NCBI GenBank assembly: GCA_021205185.1
Contig: JAJPYB010000009.1
Coordinates: 124,001 to 188,000, forward strand
DNA length: 64,000 nt
Direction of reading: 5' to 3'
DNA from: Ruminococcus sp.
GTDB taxonomy: Bacteria > Bacillota > Clostridia > Oscillospirales > Ruminococcaceae
Each line of letters opens with the position of its first letter. Position 1 is the first letter of the stretch. Position numbers and translations under genes: made by a program. Below the pieces are notes generated by a model that did not search any database, had not been told where the DNA came from, and was given only the letters and a program-made list of their open reading frames with translations. Positions 36,407-45,138 of the stretch are shown here, in pieces.

Positions 36407-37033
36407 TTAAGCTTCAACATAAGCCTTGCCGTCTTTAAGCTTAATTTTGTCCTCGCAAAAGAGCGATACCGCCTTTGGCAAAATTTTCCACTCAGCCTGC
36501 TCCATAACACGCTTTTGCAACGTCTCAGGCGTATCGTCCGACAAAACCTCTACTGCCTTTTGCAAAATTATCGGTCCGCCGTCGCATTCTGCTGTTACAA
36601 AATGAACGGTAGCGCCAGTCAGCTTTACGCCCTTTTCAAGAGCTGCTTCGTGAACCTTAAGTCCGTAAAAGCCCTTTCCGCAAAAGGACGGTATTAGAGC
36701 AGGATGAACGTTTATCATCTTATATGGATATGCGTCGCAGACGATTCCGTCAAGAATTGTCATAAAGCCAGCGTAAACGATAAGGTCAGCCTTGTATTTC
36801 TCAAGCACTCTTAGAAGCGCTTCGGAATAAGCTAAGTTATCGGAAAAATGCTTCCTCGGCAAAACGGTAGTTTTAATTCCAGCTTTTTGGGCTCGTTCCA
36901 AGGCGTAAGCACCCTCCTTTGAAGAAATAACGCCGACAATTTTACCGTTCTTTATTTCTCCACAGTTTTGCGCATCAATCAGTGCCTGAAGATTTGTTCC
37001 GCCGCCTGAAACAAGCACACATATATTCTTCAT
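36407..37033 (-). CDS. purN: Phosphoribosylglycinamide formyltransferase
   Basis: 208 aa. Transfers formyl from 10-formyl-tetrahydrofolate to GAR. VLVSGGGTNLQALIDA at the N-terminus, MINVHPALIPSF with the catalytic His, GATVHFVTAECDGGPII with the catalytic Asp. Normal length; between purM and purO. Confidence 0.95.
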   Translation of the reverse strand: MKNICVLVSGGGTNLQALIDAQNCGEIKNGKIVGVISSKEGAYALERAQKAGIKTTVLPRKHFSDNLAYSEALLRVLEKYKADLIVYAGFMTILDGIVCDAYPYKMINVHPALIPSFCGKGFYGLKVHEAALEKGVKLTGATVHFVTAECDGGPIILQKAVEVLSDDTPETLQKRVMEQAEWKILPKAVSLFCEDKIKLKDGKAYVEA

Positions 37034-37059
37034 AATCCAAAAATCCTTTCAAAGTGCTA

Positions 37060-38094
37060 TTAACAGATAATTACTCCCTCGTCGCTTGAAACAAGCTCTC
37101 CGAGAACATAAGCGTCTTCTCCGGCTTCCTTGATAGCGGCAATAGCATTATCGACATCGTTTTTATCAACTACAACAGTCATTCCGACGCCCATATTAAA
37201 CGTATTAAACATATCTCTTTCAGGAATTTTTCCTACCTCTTCGATAACGCTGAAAATCGGAAGGATCTGTACAGCGTTTCTTTCAATCTTAGCGCTCAAA
37301 CCATTTGGCAAGGTTCTTGGAATATTTTCATAAAAGCCGCCGCCCGTAATATGAGAAATCGCCTTCACGTTTACTTTATCAAGAAGGTTCATAATCGCCT
37401 TGACGTAAATCTTTGTCGGCGTCAGAAGAGTATTACCGAGCGTAGTGCCGAGCTCTGAATAATGTCTTGCTAAGTTCGATTCGGTAACAGAAAATACCTT
37501 TCTTACAAGCGAAAAGCCGTTTGAGTGAACTCCGCTCGACTTAATTGCAATCATTACGTCTCCTGCCTTCTGAGTGTCAGGCTTTAAAATCTTGTCCTTA
37601 TCAACAACGCCTACAGAAAAGCCTGCCAGGTCGTACTCGTCCTCGGGCATAAGTCCCGGATGCTCGGCAGTTTCACCGCCGACGAGCGCACAGCCAGCCT
37701 GAACGCATCCTTCTGCAACGCCAGAAACGATTGTCGCAATCTTTTCAGGTATGTTCTTTCCGCAAGCGATATAATCGAGGAAAAACTGAGGCTTTGCACC
37801 GCAGCAGATAATATCGTTTACGCACATAGCTACGCAGTCGATGCCAACTGTATCATGCTTATCCATCAAAAATGCGATTTTAATTTTCGTTCCGACGCCG
37901 TCTGTTCCCGAAACTAAAACAGGCTTGTTGATTCCTGTTAAATCAAGCTCGTAAAGTCCGCCAAAGCCGCCGATTCCGCTGATAGCTCCCTTTGTCATTG
38001 TTCTCGCCACATGCTGCTTCATAAGCTCGACAGATTTGTAGCCTGCGGTTACGTCAACTCCTGCTTCCTTATAGCTTTGTGAAAAACTATTCAT
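37060..38094 (-). CDS. purM: Phosphoribosylformylglycinamidine cyclo-ligase (AIR synthetase)
   Basis: 344 aa. ATP-dependent ring closure to AIR. The [20 protein letters not shown] start, [34 protein letters not shown] and [11 protein letters not shown] are family hallmarks. Eighteen bases after purF. Confidence 0.96.
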   Translation of the reverse strand: MNSFSQSYKEAGVDVTAGYKSVELMKQHVARTMTKGAISGIGGFGGLYELDLTGINKPVLVSGTDGVGTKIKIAFLMDKHDTVGIDCVAMCVNDIICCGAKPQFFLDYIACGKNIPEKIATIVSGVAEGCVQAGCALVGGETAEHPGLMPEDEYDLAGFSVGVVDKDKILKPDTQKAGDVMIAIKSSGVHSNGFSLVRKVFSVTESNLARHYSELGTTLGNTLLTPTKIYVKAIMNLLDKVNVKAISHITGGGFYENIPRTLPNGLSAKIERNAVQILPIFSVIEEVGKIPERDMFNTFNMGVGMTVVVDKNDVDNAIAAIKEAGEDAYVLGELVSSDEGVIIC

Positions 38095-38111
38095 TCTTAT
38101 CTCTCCTTATT

Positions 38112-39557
38112 TTAATCTATATTAAATTTCATCTGACGTTCGTTTACAATCTTTGACTCAAATTTATCCTTTGGCATTTCCTTCGGCGTTTCTACCGGAT
38201 ATTCGCCTGTAAAGCAGCCTGTGCAAAAGCCGCAATGTGAAATTCCGGCAAGCTTTTTGACGTTTTCAACGCTCAAATATTCAAGGCTGTCAGCGCCTAT
38301 ACTTTCGCAAATTTCATCAACTGACATCTTGCAAGCGATAAGGTTATCCTTTGAGTCAATGTCAACTCCAAAATAACAGGGCGATATAAACGGAGGTGAA
38401 GAAATTCTGACGTGTACCTCCTTTGCGCCTGCGTCCCGCAAAAGCTGAACGATCTTAGCGCTTGTAGTTCCCCTGACAATGCTGTCGTCAATCATAACGA
38501 CCCTTTTGCCCTTAACGGTATTTGAAATTACATTAAGCTTTATTTTTACGGAATTTGTCCTCTCCGCCTGTGAGGGCTGGATAAAGGTTCTACCGATATA
38601 TCTGTTTTTGGTAAAGCCGATTCCATAAGGAATTTTACTTTCCTGAGAAAAGCCAAGTGCGGCGTCCAGTCCCGAATCGGGAACGCCTATTACAACATCT
38701 GCGTCAACAGGATGCTCTCTGTAAAGATACTTTCCTGCTCTTAGCCTTGCTTTGTGAACGCTTGAGCCTTCGATTACAGAATCAGGGCGAGCAATATATA
38801 CGTATTCAAACACGCAGATATTTCCCTTTGAACCGCAATGAGTTTTAATTGACCTTATGCCTGTATTGTCTATAATTACAATCTCGCCCGGCTCAATATC
38901 TCTTATAAACTGCGCTCCAATGCTGTCAAACGCACAGGTTTCACTTGCAACGACATAGCCGCCTGAAACTCTTCCTAAAGACAGCGGACGAAAGCCGTTT
39001 GGATCCCTTGCGGCGATAAGCTTTCTCGGCGACATTACCAGAAGAGAATATGCTCCCTTGATTTTATACATGGCGTTTTCAACGGCACGCTCGATAGAAC
39101 CGCTTTTTAAGCGTTCCTCAGTTATAGCGTAAGAGATAACCTCTGTATCGTTTGTGTTATGAAAAATCATTCCCTTAAGCTCAAACTCTTCACGAAGCTC
39201 CCTTGCGTTTACAAGATTACCGTTATGAGCTATCGACATTGGTCCCTTTATATGTCGAACAACAAGCGGCTGAGCGTTCGAGCGGTTAGGCTTACCGGTG
39301 GTTGAATACCTGACGTGGCCGATTGCAATCTGACCCTGACCGAGTCTTGCAAGCGTATCCTTATCGAAAACCTCGTGAACAAGTCCTAAATCCTTGTGGT
39401 GGGTAAAAACTCCGTCGTCGTTTACGACAATTCCACAGCTTTCCTGTCCTCTGTGCTGAAGCGCATAAAGTCCGAAATAGGTCTGCGCCGCAACGTCGCA
39501 GGTATCGTTACAAAAAACACCGAATACTCCACATTCCTCATGAATTGAGTCAAACAT
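38112..39557 (-). CDS. purF: Amidophosphoribosyltransferase
   Basis: 481 aa. First committed step of purine synthesis, PRPP and glutamine to phosphoribosylamine. MFDSIHEE-CGVFGV shows a short propeptide cut before the nucleophilic Cys9; VVMIDDSIVRGTT is the PRPP loop; Cys residues in GNICVFEYVY, DNLIACKM and HCGFCTGCF fit the 4Fe-4S cluster of the Bacillus-type enzyme. Start moved to 39557; the longer frame (to 39611) overlaps the upstream gene. Confidence 0.96.
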   Translation of the reverse strand: MFDSIHEECGVFGVFCNDTCDVAAQTYFGLYALQHRGQESCGIVVNDDGVFTHHKDLGLVHEVFDKDTLARLGQGQIAIGHVRYSTTGKPNRSNAQPLVVRHIKGPMSIAHNGNLVNARELREEFELKGMIFHNTNDTEVISYAITEERLKSGSIERAVENAMYKIKGAYSLLVMSPRKLIAARDPNGFRPLSLGRVSGGYVVASETCAFDSIGAQFIRDIEPGEIVIIDNTGIRSIKTHCGSKGNICVFEYVYIARPDSVIEGSSVHKARLRAGKYLYREHPVDADVVIGVPDSGLDAALGFSQESKIPYGIGFTKNRYIGRTFIQPSQAERTNSVKIKLNVISNTVKGKRVVMIDDSIVRGTTSAKIVQLLRDAGAKEVHVRISSPPFISPCYFGVDIDSKDNLIACKMSVDEICESIGADSLEYLSVENVKKLAGISHCGFCTGCFTGEYPVETPKEMPKDKFESKIVNERQMKFNID

Positions 39558-39564
39558 CAAGCTC

Positions 39565-40986
39565 TCATTCCTTTCCGCTCCAGCAGTATGTGCAAAGCTT
39601 ACATTGGTCAAGTCCTATCGCTTCAACAGTTCCCTCAAGCGTCTGGAACTCAAGAGATGTCAGCTTTAATCTTTTACAAATCTCATCTCGGAGCCTTCTT
39701 CCACGAGGGGTATCTGAATGACTGTACTCCTCGATATATTTGACGCCATCGTTGCCCTCAAACTCATTGATGATTTTTCTCGCTATAAGCTCAAGCTCTG
39801 AGGTGCTTCTTGAAAAATTAAGATATTTGCAGCCGTACATAATAGGCGGACAAGCGGAACGCATATGTACTTCCTTTGCTCCGTTTTCATACAGAAATTC
39901 AACCGTTTCTCTCATCTGAGTTCCACGAATGATACTGTCGTCAACGAACAAAAGCTTCTTGCCCTTTATAAGCTCAGTAACAGGTATTAGCTTCATCTTT
40001 GCAACCTGATTGCGGACGTTCTGATTGCTGGGCATAAAGCTTCTCGGCCAAGTGGGCGTATATTTTATAAACGGTCTTGCAAACGGTATGCCGCTTCGAT
40101 TAGCGTAGCCGATTGCATGAGGAGTGCCTGAATCAGGTACTCCGCAAACGCAGTCAACGTCGGGCAGTCGTCCGTTGTCGATATCGTGCTGAGCCATTAT
40201 TTCGCCGTTTCTCATTCTCATAACCTCGACGTTTTTGCCCTCGTAAATGGCGTTCGGGTAGCCGTAATAGGTCCAGAGAAAAGAGCAGATTTTAAGGTTT
40301 TCGGTTCCCTCGTTTAAAACCTCGATTCCATTAGATGTAAGCCTTATGATTTCAAAAGACTTAAGCTCGGAGTGGATTGTATACCCCAGCTTTTCAAACG
40401 CAAACGATTCAAGAGAAACACAATAGCCGTCGTCGTTTTTACCGATTATAATCGGAAGTCGTCCAAACTTATCCCTTGCAGCTATTATACTGTCATTTGT
40501 CATTATCAAAAGCGATAAAGTTCCTTCAATCTTATTTTGAGCGTAGATAATTCCCTCGGTGAAGCTTGATTTCTGAGAAACAAGCGCTCCTACCAATGCA
40601 GCGTAATTTACCCGACCGCTGCTCATAGATTCAAAATTTGCGCAGCCGCTTTCCAAAAGCTCAGAAAACAATTCCTCTGCGTTGTTGATAATTCCTATTG
40701 TACAAATGGCGTATACTCCAAGCTTAGAGGTCATAAGTATCGGCTGTGGGTCTGTGTCGCTGATACTTCCAATACAAATGTTACCCTTCATTGAAGCTAT
40801 ATCGCCTTCAAACTTAGTCCGAAAAGGCGAATTTTCAATGCTGTGCAAGCTTCGCTGAAAGCCAAGCTCCTTAGAATATGCTGTCATTCCGCCACGTCTT
40901 GTTCCTAAATGCGAATGATAATCGGTTCCGAAAAAGACGTCGGTTACTGTATCTCTTTTTGAAATTGCACCAAAAAAGCCACCCAT
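39565..40986 (-). CDS. PurF paralogue lacking the catalytic cysteine
   Basis: 473-aa homologue of PurF directly upstream of purF (7 bases apart). It starts MGGFFGAISKRD: Gly replaces the N-terminal nucleophile Cys and there is no propeptide, so it cannot use glutamine by the normal mechanism. The phosphoribosyltransferase half is kept (LLFVDDSIIRGTQMRETVEFL; CGVPDSGTPHAIGYANRSGIPF), as are cluster-type cysteines (KICSFLWTY, DQCKLCTYCW). It may use ammonia, pair with PurF, or regulate it. Not a decayed copy: the frame is intact and well conserved. Annotation pipelines would likely call it purF. Confidence 0.88.
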   Translation of the reverse strand: MGGFFGAISKRDTVTDVFFGTDYHSHLGTRRGGMTAYSKELGFQRSLHSIENSPFRTKFEGDIASMKGNICIGSISDTDPQPILMTSKLGVYAICTIGIINNAEELFSELLESGCANFESMSSGRVNYAALVGALVSQKSSFTEGIIYAQNKIEGTLSLLIMTNDSIIAARDKFGRLPIIIGKNDDGYCVSLESFAFEKLGYTIHSELKSFEIIRLTSNGIEVLNEGTENLKICSFLWTYYGYPNAIYEGKNVEVMRMRNGEIMAQHDIDNGRLPDVDCVCGVPDSGTPHAIGYANRSGIPFARPFIKYTPTWPRSFMPSNQNVRNQVAKMKLIPVTELIKGKKLLFVDDSIIRGTQMRETVEFLYENGAKEVHMRSACPPIMYGCKYLNFSRSTSELELIARKIINEFEGNDGVKYIEEYSHSDTPRGRRLRDEICKRLKLTSLEFQTLEGTVEAIGLDQCKLCTYCWSGKE

Positions 40987-41008
40987 AATATCCTACCTCT
41001 TGTATTTG

Positions 41009-41500
41009 TTATTTACAAAGCTCCTCTTGAAGCTTCTTTTCTTTAGCTATTACACCCTCGACCATTGTCTTCTTTTCGTCCTCGAGCTTAGAAGCTAACT
41101 CCTCGTCATCGATAGCAAGCATCTGAACCGCTAAGGTAGCGGCGTTTTTAGCACCGTTTACAGCAACAGTTGCAACAGGGATTCCCGACGGCATCATAAC
41201 AGTTGCCAAAAGTGCGTCAAGTCCTTCAAATGTAGACTTTATAGGAACGCCAATTACCGGCAAGGTTGTATGCGCGGCGATTACACCTGCTAAGTGTGCT
41301 GCCATTCCTGCAGCGCAAATGATAACTCCAAAGCCGTTTTGCTTAGCGTTCTTTGAAAACTCAGCAGCAAGATCAGGAGTTCTGTGCGCTGACATAATAT
41401 GAGCTTCAAACTCTATTCCATACTTCTTTAATACATCAAAAGCTCCCTTGACAACGGGTAAATCACTGTCAGAGCCCATTATAATTGCGACCTTTTTCAT
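41009..41500 (-). CDS. purE: N5-carboxyaminoimidazole ribonucleotide mutase
   Basis: 163 aa, class I PurE. IIMGSDSDLP, MSAHRTPD (active-site His) and GVIICAAGMAAHLAGVIAAHTTLPVIGVPI. First structural gene of the purine operon, GGAGG 8 bases before the ATG, directly after the leader terminator. Confidence 0.96.
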   Translation of the reverse strand: MKKVAIIMGSDSDLPVVKGAFDVLKKYGIEFEAHIMSAHRTPDLAAEFSKNAKQNGFGVIICAAGMAAHLAGVIAAHTTLPVIGVPIKSTFEGLDALLATVMMPSGIPVATVAVNGAKNAATLAVQMLAIDDEELASKLEDEKKTMVEGVIAKEKKLQEELCK

Positions 41501-41528
41501 TTTAAATCTCCTCCGAATAATATTTTTT

Positions 41529-41564
41529 AAAAAACAAAAACTGCAACTCTTTAAAAAGCTGCAG
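41529..41564 (-). terminator. Intrinsic terminator / attenuator before purE
   Basis: Stem CTGCAGCT / AGTTGCAG (8 bp, one G-U), loop TTTTAAAG, followed by TTTTTGTTTTTT, ending about 30 bases before the purE start. Placed between promoter and first gene it should act as an attenuator. Confidence 0.8.
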
Positions 41565-41570
41565 CTATAA

Positions 41571-41672
41571 CTATGCCGTTTTTATATTTGAGTACAATAA
41601 GTCGAGGATACCGCACCCAGCTGTCGACATCCCCATTGAAGAAGTGCAATAAACGAAAATGTTTTTTATCAT
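41571..41672 (-). CDS. 33-aa leader ORF of the purine operon
   Basis: ATG with AGGAG 9 bases upstream (GCAGGAG); 33 codons, TAG stop 7 bases before the terminator stem. The peptide starts MIKNIFVYCTSSMG, has STAGCGI in the middle and ends with NIKTA; Cys at 9 and 20. No membrane segment or signal cleavage site is convincing. Position between a strong promoter and an intrinsic terminator suggests a leader peptide whose translation affects termination, or a small independent peptide gene. I do not recognise the family. Confidence 0.55.
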   Translation of the reverse strand: MIKNIFVYCTSSMGMSTAGCGILDLLYSNIKTA

Positions 41673-41701
41673 TACAAATTCTCCTGCCCCAAAACTTAAG
41701 C

Positions 41702-41715
41702 TGCACATTTGTGCA
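41702..41715 (-). other. Small palindrome at the start of the pur leader
   Basis: TGCACA-AA-TGTGCA just after the predicted start of transcription; could be a 5' hairpin or operator. It does not resemble the Bacillus PurBox. Confidence 0.35.
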
Positions 41716-41732
41716 AACTTATCATCTATATT

Positions 41733-41761
41733 ATTGTACCTCAAACGGAAGAAAATTTCAA
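41733..41761 (-). promoter_or_regulatory. Promoter for the purine operon
   Basis: TTGAAA, 17 bases, TACAAT on the minus strand. Gives a leader of about 225 bases holding the palindrome, the 33-aa ORF and the terminator; together these fill the 324-base gap 41501-41824. Confidence 0.75.
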
Positions 41762-41824
41762 CTGTTTTTTCATAAAAAATAAAGAAAAATCATCGCTCGT
41801 TCTTGTCTATTTTGACTTAACCAG

Positions 41825-42031
41825 TTACATAGACATATTCTTTCTGAAAATATCGTTGTTCTGAATCCTTTCCATTTCTATGTTATAGGCGTGGATTTTG
41901 TGGCTTTGCTCAAGATATTGCTCCTGCTGGGACTTGCTCATTGCGCTAAACTCGCCTGACAAAAAAGCCTTGGAATTGAGCGCGCAATAGACCTCAGGCA
42001 TTGCGGTAAACCGCCAAAGTTCGTTTTTCAT
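41825..42031 (-). CDS. Small unknown protein after pflA
   Basis: 68 aa (MKNELWRFTAMPEVYCAL ... RIQNNDIFRKNMSM), soluble and helical, no recognised motif. Its start overlaps the end of pflA by 4 bases (ATGA), a sign of a real coupled gene. Might assist PFL or be a short adaptor; unknown. Confidence 0.6.
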   Translation of the reverse strand: MKNELWRFTAMPEVYCALNSKAFLSGEFSAMSKSQQEQYLEQSHKIHAYNIEMERIQNNDIFRKNMSM

Positions 42032-42765
42032 CTTATCTTCTCCTTGATTTTATCAAATTGCTTCAATATTTTACTTGCTTTCTCTATCTGCTCATCGTTT
42101 GTAGGCTTAACGCCGTTTAGCGAGTAGTCAAGACCCAGTTCTTCCCACTTGTGAACTCCCATTGTATGGTAAGGGATAAGCTCTATTCGCTCTATATTTT
42201 CAAATCTGCTTAAAAACTCGCCCAGCCTTTTAAGCTTTTGCTCGTTTAGCGTATACCCCTCTAAAATAACCTGCCTTATCCACACAGGCTTATTTATAGC
42301 TTCTGTAAAAATAAGCGTTTTGATTGTGTTTTTATTGTCCTGTCCTGTAAGCTCGATTGAGCCTGCGACGTCGATATCCTTGATATCTAAGATAATAAGA
42401 TCGCTTGCTTGTATCGCTTCCTTTGACTTGTCAAGCTCTATTGCGCCTGATGTGTCGATCGCACAGGAAATCGAATACTTATGAAGCTTATCTATAAGCT
42501 CTGCTACAAATTCCGCTTGCATAAGAGGCTCGCCGCCTGAAATTGTAACGCCGCCATTTTTGATAAAGCTTTTGTAGCTCAAAACTTTTTTGGCTACCTC
42601 GTCTGCTGTCATTTTGTATCTGGCGTTGCTTAAATTCCAGCTGTCGGGGTTGTGGCAATAAAGGCATCTGAGCAGACAGCCTTGCATAAATATGACAAAG
42701 CGCAAATTTGGTCCGTCGACAGCGCCTAAGCTTTCAAACGAATGAATATAACCTGACTTACTCAT
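42028..42765 (-). CDS. pflA: Pyruvate formate-lyase activating enzyme
   Basis: 245-aa radical SAM protein that installs the glycyl radical on PFL. CLLRCLYCHNPDSW carries the CxxxCxxC 4Fe-4S motif near residue 30; GGVTISGGEPLMQ is the SAM-binding GGE region. One-base overlap with pflB. Confidence 0.96.
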   Translation of the reverse strand: MSKSGYIHSFESLGAVDGPNLRFVIFMQGCLLRCLYCHNPDSWNLSNARYKMTADEVAKKVLSYKSFIKNGGVTISGGEPLMQAEFVAELIDKLHKYSISCAIDTSGAIELDKSKEAIQASDLIILDIKDIDVAGSIELTGQDNKNTIKTLIFTEAINKPVWIRQVILEGYTLNEQKLKRLGEFLSRFENIERIELIPYHTMGVHKWEELGLDYSLNGVKPTNDEQIEKASKILKQFDKIKEKIR

Positions 42766-44972
42766 CAGAGCTTCTCGTGGAAGGTTCTGTTTATAACCTC
42801 CAGCTGGTACTGTCTTGGAAGCTTTATAAAGTTTACAGCGTACCCTGAAACACGAATGGTCAGCTGTGGGTACTTTTCAGGGTTTTCCATTGCGTCAAGA
42901 AGCGTTTCTCGACGCAAAACATTTACGTTAATATGGTGTCCTGTTTCCTTTGAATATCCGTCAAGCAGGGATACCAAATTTTCCTTCTGCTCATCCTTTG
43001 ATTTTCCCAGAGAATCGGGAATAATTGAAAAGGTATAGGAAATTCCGTCCTCAGAAAATTCAAAAGGCAGCTTTGAAACTGACATCAGCGATGCGACACT
43101 TCCCTCCTTGTCTCTGCCATGCATTGGATTTGCTCCCGGAGCAAAAGGCTCACATTTTTTCCTGCCATCAGGAGTTGTACCTGTCTTTTTACCGTAAACG
43201 ACATTTGAGGTAATAGTCAGAACGCTCATTGTGGGCTTAGCGTTTCGATATGTTTTAAGGCGCTTTAGCTTTTTCATAAACTCGGTTACAACTCTTACCG
43301 CTAACTCGTCAGCTTTATTGTCGTTGTTTCCAAATTTTGGGTAGTCCCCCACAACGTCAAAGTCGACTGCTATGCCGTTTTCATCTCTTACAGGCGTTAC
43401 GCTTGCAAACTTAATTGCTGAAAGCGAATCGGTTACAACAGAAAGCCCTGCGATTCCGCACGCCATTGTACGAACAATATCCTCGTGATGAAGCGCCATC
43501 TGAAGCCGCTCGTAATCGTACTTGTCGTGCATAAAGTGAATAATATTCAAAGCGTCTATATAAACTCTTGCCAACCATTCAAGCACGAGGTCAAACCTTG
43601 CCCAAACTTCAGAAAATATAAGCTCACCTTCGGAAACCTCTGGTATTACAGGAGCTACCTGCTCGCCGCTTATTTCGTCCCTTCCGCCGTTTATTGCGTA
43701 CAAGAGCGCTTTGGCAAGATTTGCCCTTGCACCGAAAAATTGCATCTGTCTGCCAATTCTCATAGCTGATACGCAGCAGGCTATTGCGTAGTCATCGGTA
43801 AAGAGAGGTCGCATAATATCGTCGTTTTCATACTGAATTGACGATGTATCAATAGAAACAGAAGCTGCATATTTTTTGAAATTTTCTGGCAGCTTATCGC
43901 TCCAAAGCACCGTCAGATTTGGTTCGGGCGCTGGTCCTAAATTTTTAAGTGTATGCAAAAAACGAAAGCTCATTTTTGTTACCATACTTCTGCCGTCAAT
44001 GCACATACCTCCTATTGACTCGGTAACCCAGGTGGGGTCGCCTGAAAATAGCTCATCATATGCAGGAGTTCTTAAAAATCTCACAAGGCGAAGCTTCATA
44101 ATAAAGTGGTCGACTATTTCCTGAACGTCGCTTTCGGTCAGCCTTCCCAGCTCCAGATCCTTTTCGGCGTAAATATCCAAGAAGGTTGAAACTCGCCCTA
44201 AGCTCATAGCCGCTCCGTTTTGCTCCTTAACGGCGGCAAGGTAGGCAAAATACAGCCACTGTACCGCCTGCCTGAAGCCTTGCGCCGGACCGCTTATATC
44301 AAAGCCGTAGCCTTCAGCCATTTCCTTTAGCTCATAAAGCGCTTTGACCTGCTCGGCGATTTCTTCTATATGCCTGATATTTTCCTCGCTTGTACCGAGC
44401 TTCTGAGCTTCATACTTTTCCTCGTTTTTATACTCAATTATTCTGTCTACTCCAAAAAGAGGTACTAACCTATAGTCGCCGATTATTCTTCCCCTTCCGT
44501 AAGCGTCGGGAAGTCCTGTTATAATGCCTGAGTGCCTTGCTTTTTTAATTTCGCTGTTATAAACATCGAACACTCCGTCATTGTGGGTTTTTCTATATTT
44601 AAAAATTTCCTCAACACGCTCTGGCAGACTTCTTCCGTAAGCTTTAAGGGACGTATGAACCATTCTTATCCCGCCAAACGGCATAATAGCACGCTTCAGC
44701 GGCTCGTCAGTCTGAAGTCCAACTATTTCTTCAAGCTTCCTGTCGATATATCCAGGCTTGTGAGAGGTAATGGTTGAAATTGTTTCTTCGTCAATGTCAA
44801 GAACGCCTCCCGCTTCCCTTTCCTTTTTCATTAAATTAAGGACTTTATCCCATAGCTTTTTGGTCTTATCTGTCGGCGGTGCTAAAAAGCTCTCATCGCC
44901 CTTGTATTCCGTATAATTATCAACTATAAAATCTCTGACATCAAGTGTTTCCATCCAAGATGTATTACTCAT
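42765..44972 (-). CDS. pflB: Formate acetyltransferase (pyruvate formate-lyase)
   Basis: 735 aa. Splits pyruvate and CoA into acetyl-CoA and formate. Active-site Cys-Cys in [10 protein letters not shown], glycyl-radical loop [14 protein letters not shown] near the C-terminus. The fold is complete. Start at 44972 has GGAG 8 bases upstream; the ATG at 44978 is too close. No reliable promoter was found in 44973-45060. Confidence 0.97.
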   Translation of the reverse strand: MSNTSWMETLDVRDFIVDNYTEYKGDESFLAPPTDKTKKLWDKVLNLMKKEREAGGVLDIDEETISTITSHKPGYIDRKLEEIVGLQTDEPLKRAIMPFGGIRMVHTSLKAYGRSLPERVEEIFKYRKTHNDGVFDVYNSEIKKARHSGIITGLPDAYGRGRIIGDYRLVPLFGVDRIIEYKNEEKYEAQKLGTSEENIRHIEEIAEQVKALYELKEMAEGYGFDISGPAQGFRQAVQWLYFAYLAAVKEQNGAAMSLGRVSTFLDIYAEKDLELGRLTESDVQEIVDHFIMKLRLVRFLRTPAYDELFSGDPTWVTESIGGMCIDGRSMVTKMSFRFLHTLKNLGPAPEPNLTVLWSDKLPENFKKYAASVSIDTSSIQYENDDIMRPLFTDDYAIACCVSAMRIGRQMQFFGARANLAKALLYAINGGRDEISGEQVAPVIPEVSEGELIFSEVWARFDLVLEWLARVYIDALNIIHFMHDKYDYERLQMALHHEDIVRTMACGIAGLSVVTDSLSAIKFASVTPVRDENGIAVDFDVVGDYPKFGNNDNKADELAVRVVTEFMKKLKRLKTYRNAKPTMSVLTITSNVVYGKKTGTTPDGRKKCEPFAPGANPMHGRDKEGSVASLMSVSKLPFEFSEDGISYTFSIIPDSLGKSKDEQKENLVSLLDGYSKETGHHINVNVLRRETLLDAMENPEKYPQLTIRVSGYAVNFIKLPRQYQLEVINRTFHEKL

Positions 44973-45070
44973 ATACATCGCTCCTTCCTATGACTTTACC
45001 ATTTCCAAATTGCTTCAATATATTCAGCTTTGAAATCCGATTATTTTTCTTGTCAAATTGCAGAGAAACA

Positions 45071-45099
45071 TTGCAATATTCAGCAATTTATGGTATACT
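45071..45099 (+). promoter_or_regulatory. Promoter for the ior operon
   Basis: TTGCAA, 17 bases, TATACT with TGG before the -10, about 40 bases before iorA. Confidence 0.7.
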
Positions 45100-45138
45100 G
45101 TTAAAAATAATCAAATAAAACTCAAGGGAGATATTTTC

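Noticed and set aside
39565-40986. Pseudogene of purF
   Set aside because: The frame is full length, with PRPP loop and cluster cysteines kept, and lies in the operon with normal spacing; only the nucleophile is changed.
41501-41761. Purine, PRPP or ppGpp (ykkC-type) riboswitch upstream of purE
   Set aside because: None of the conserved loop motifs of those aptamers could be found; a leader ORF and terminator are seen instead.
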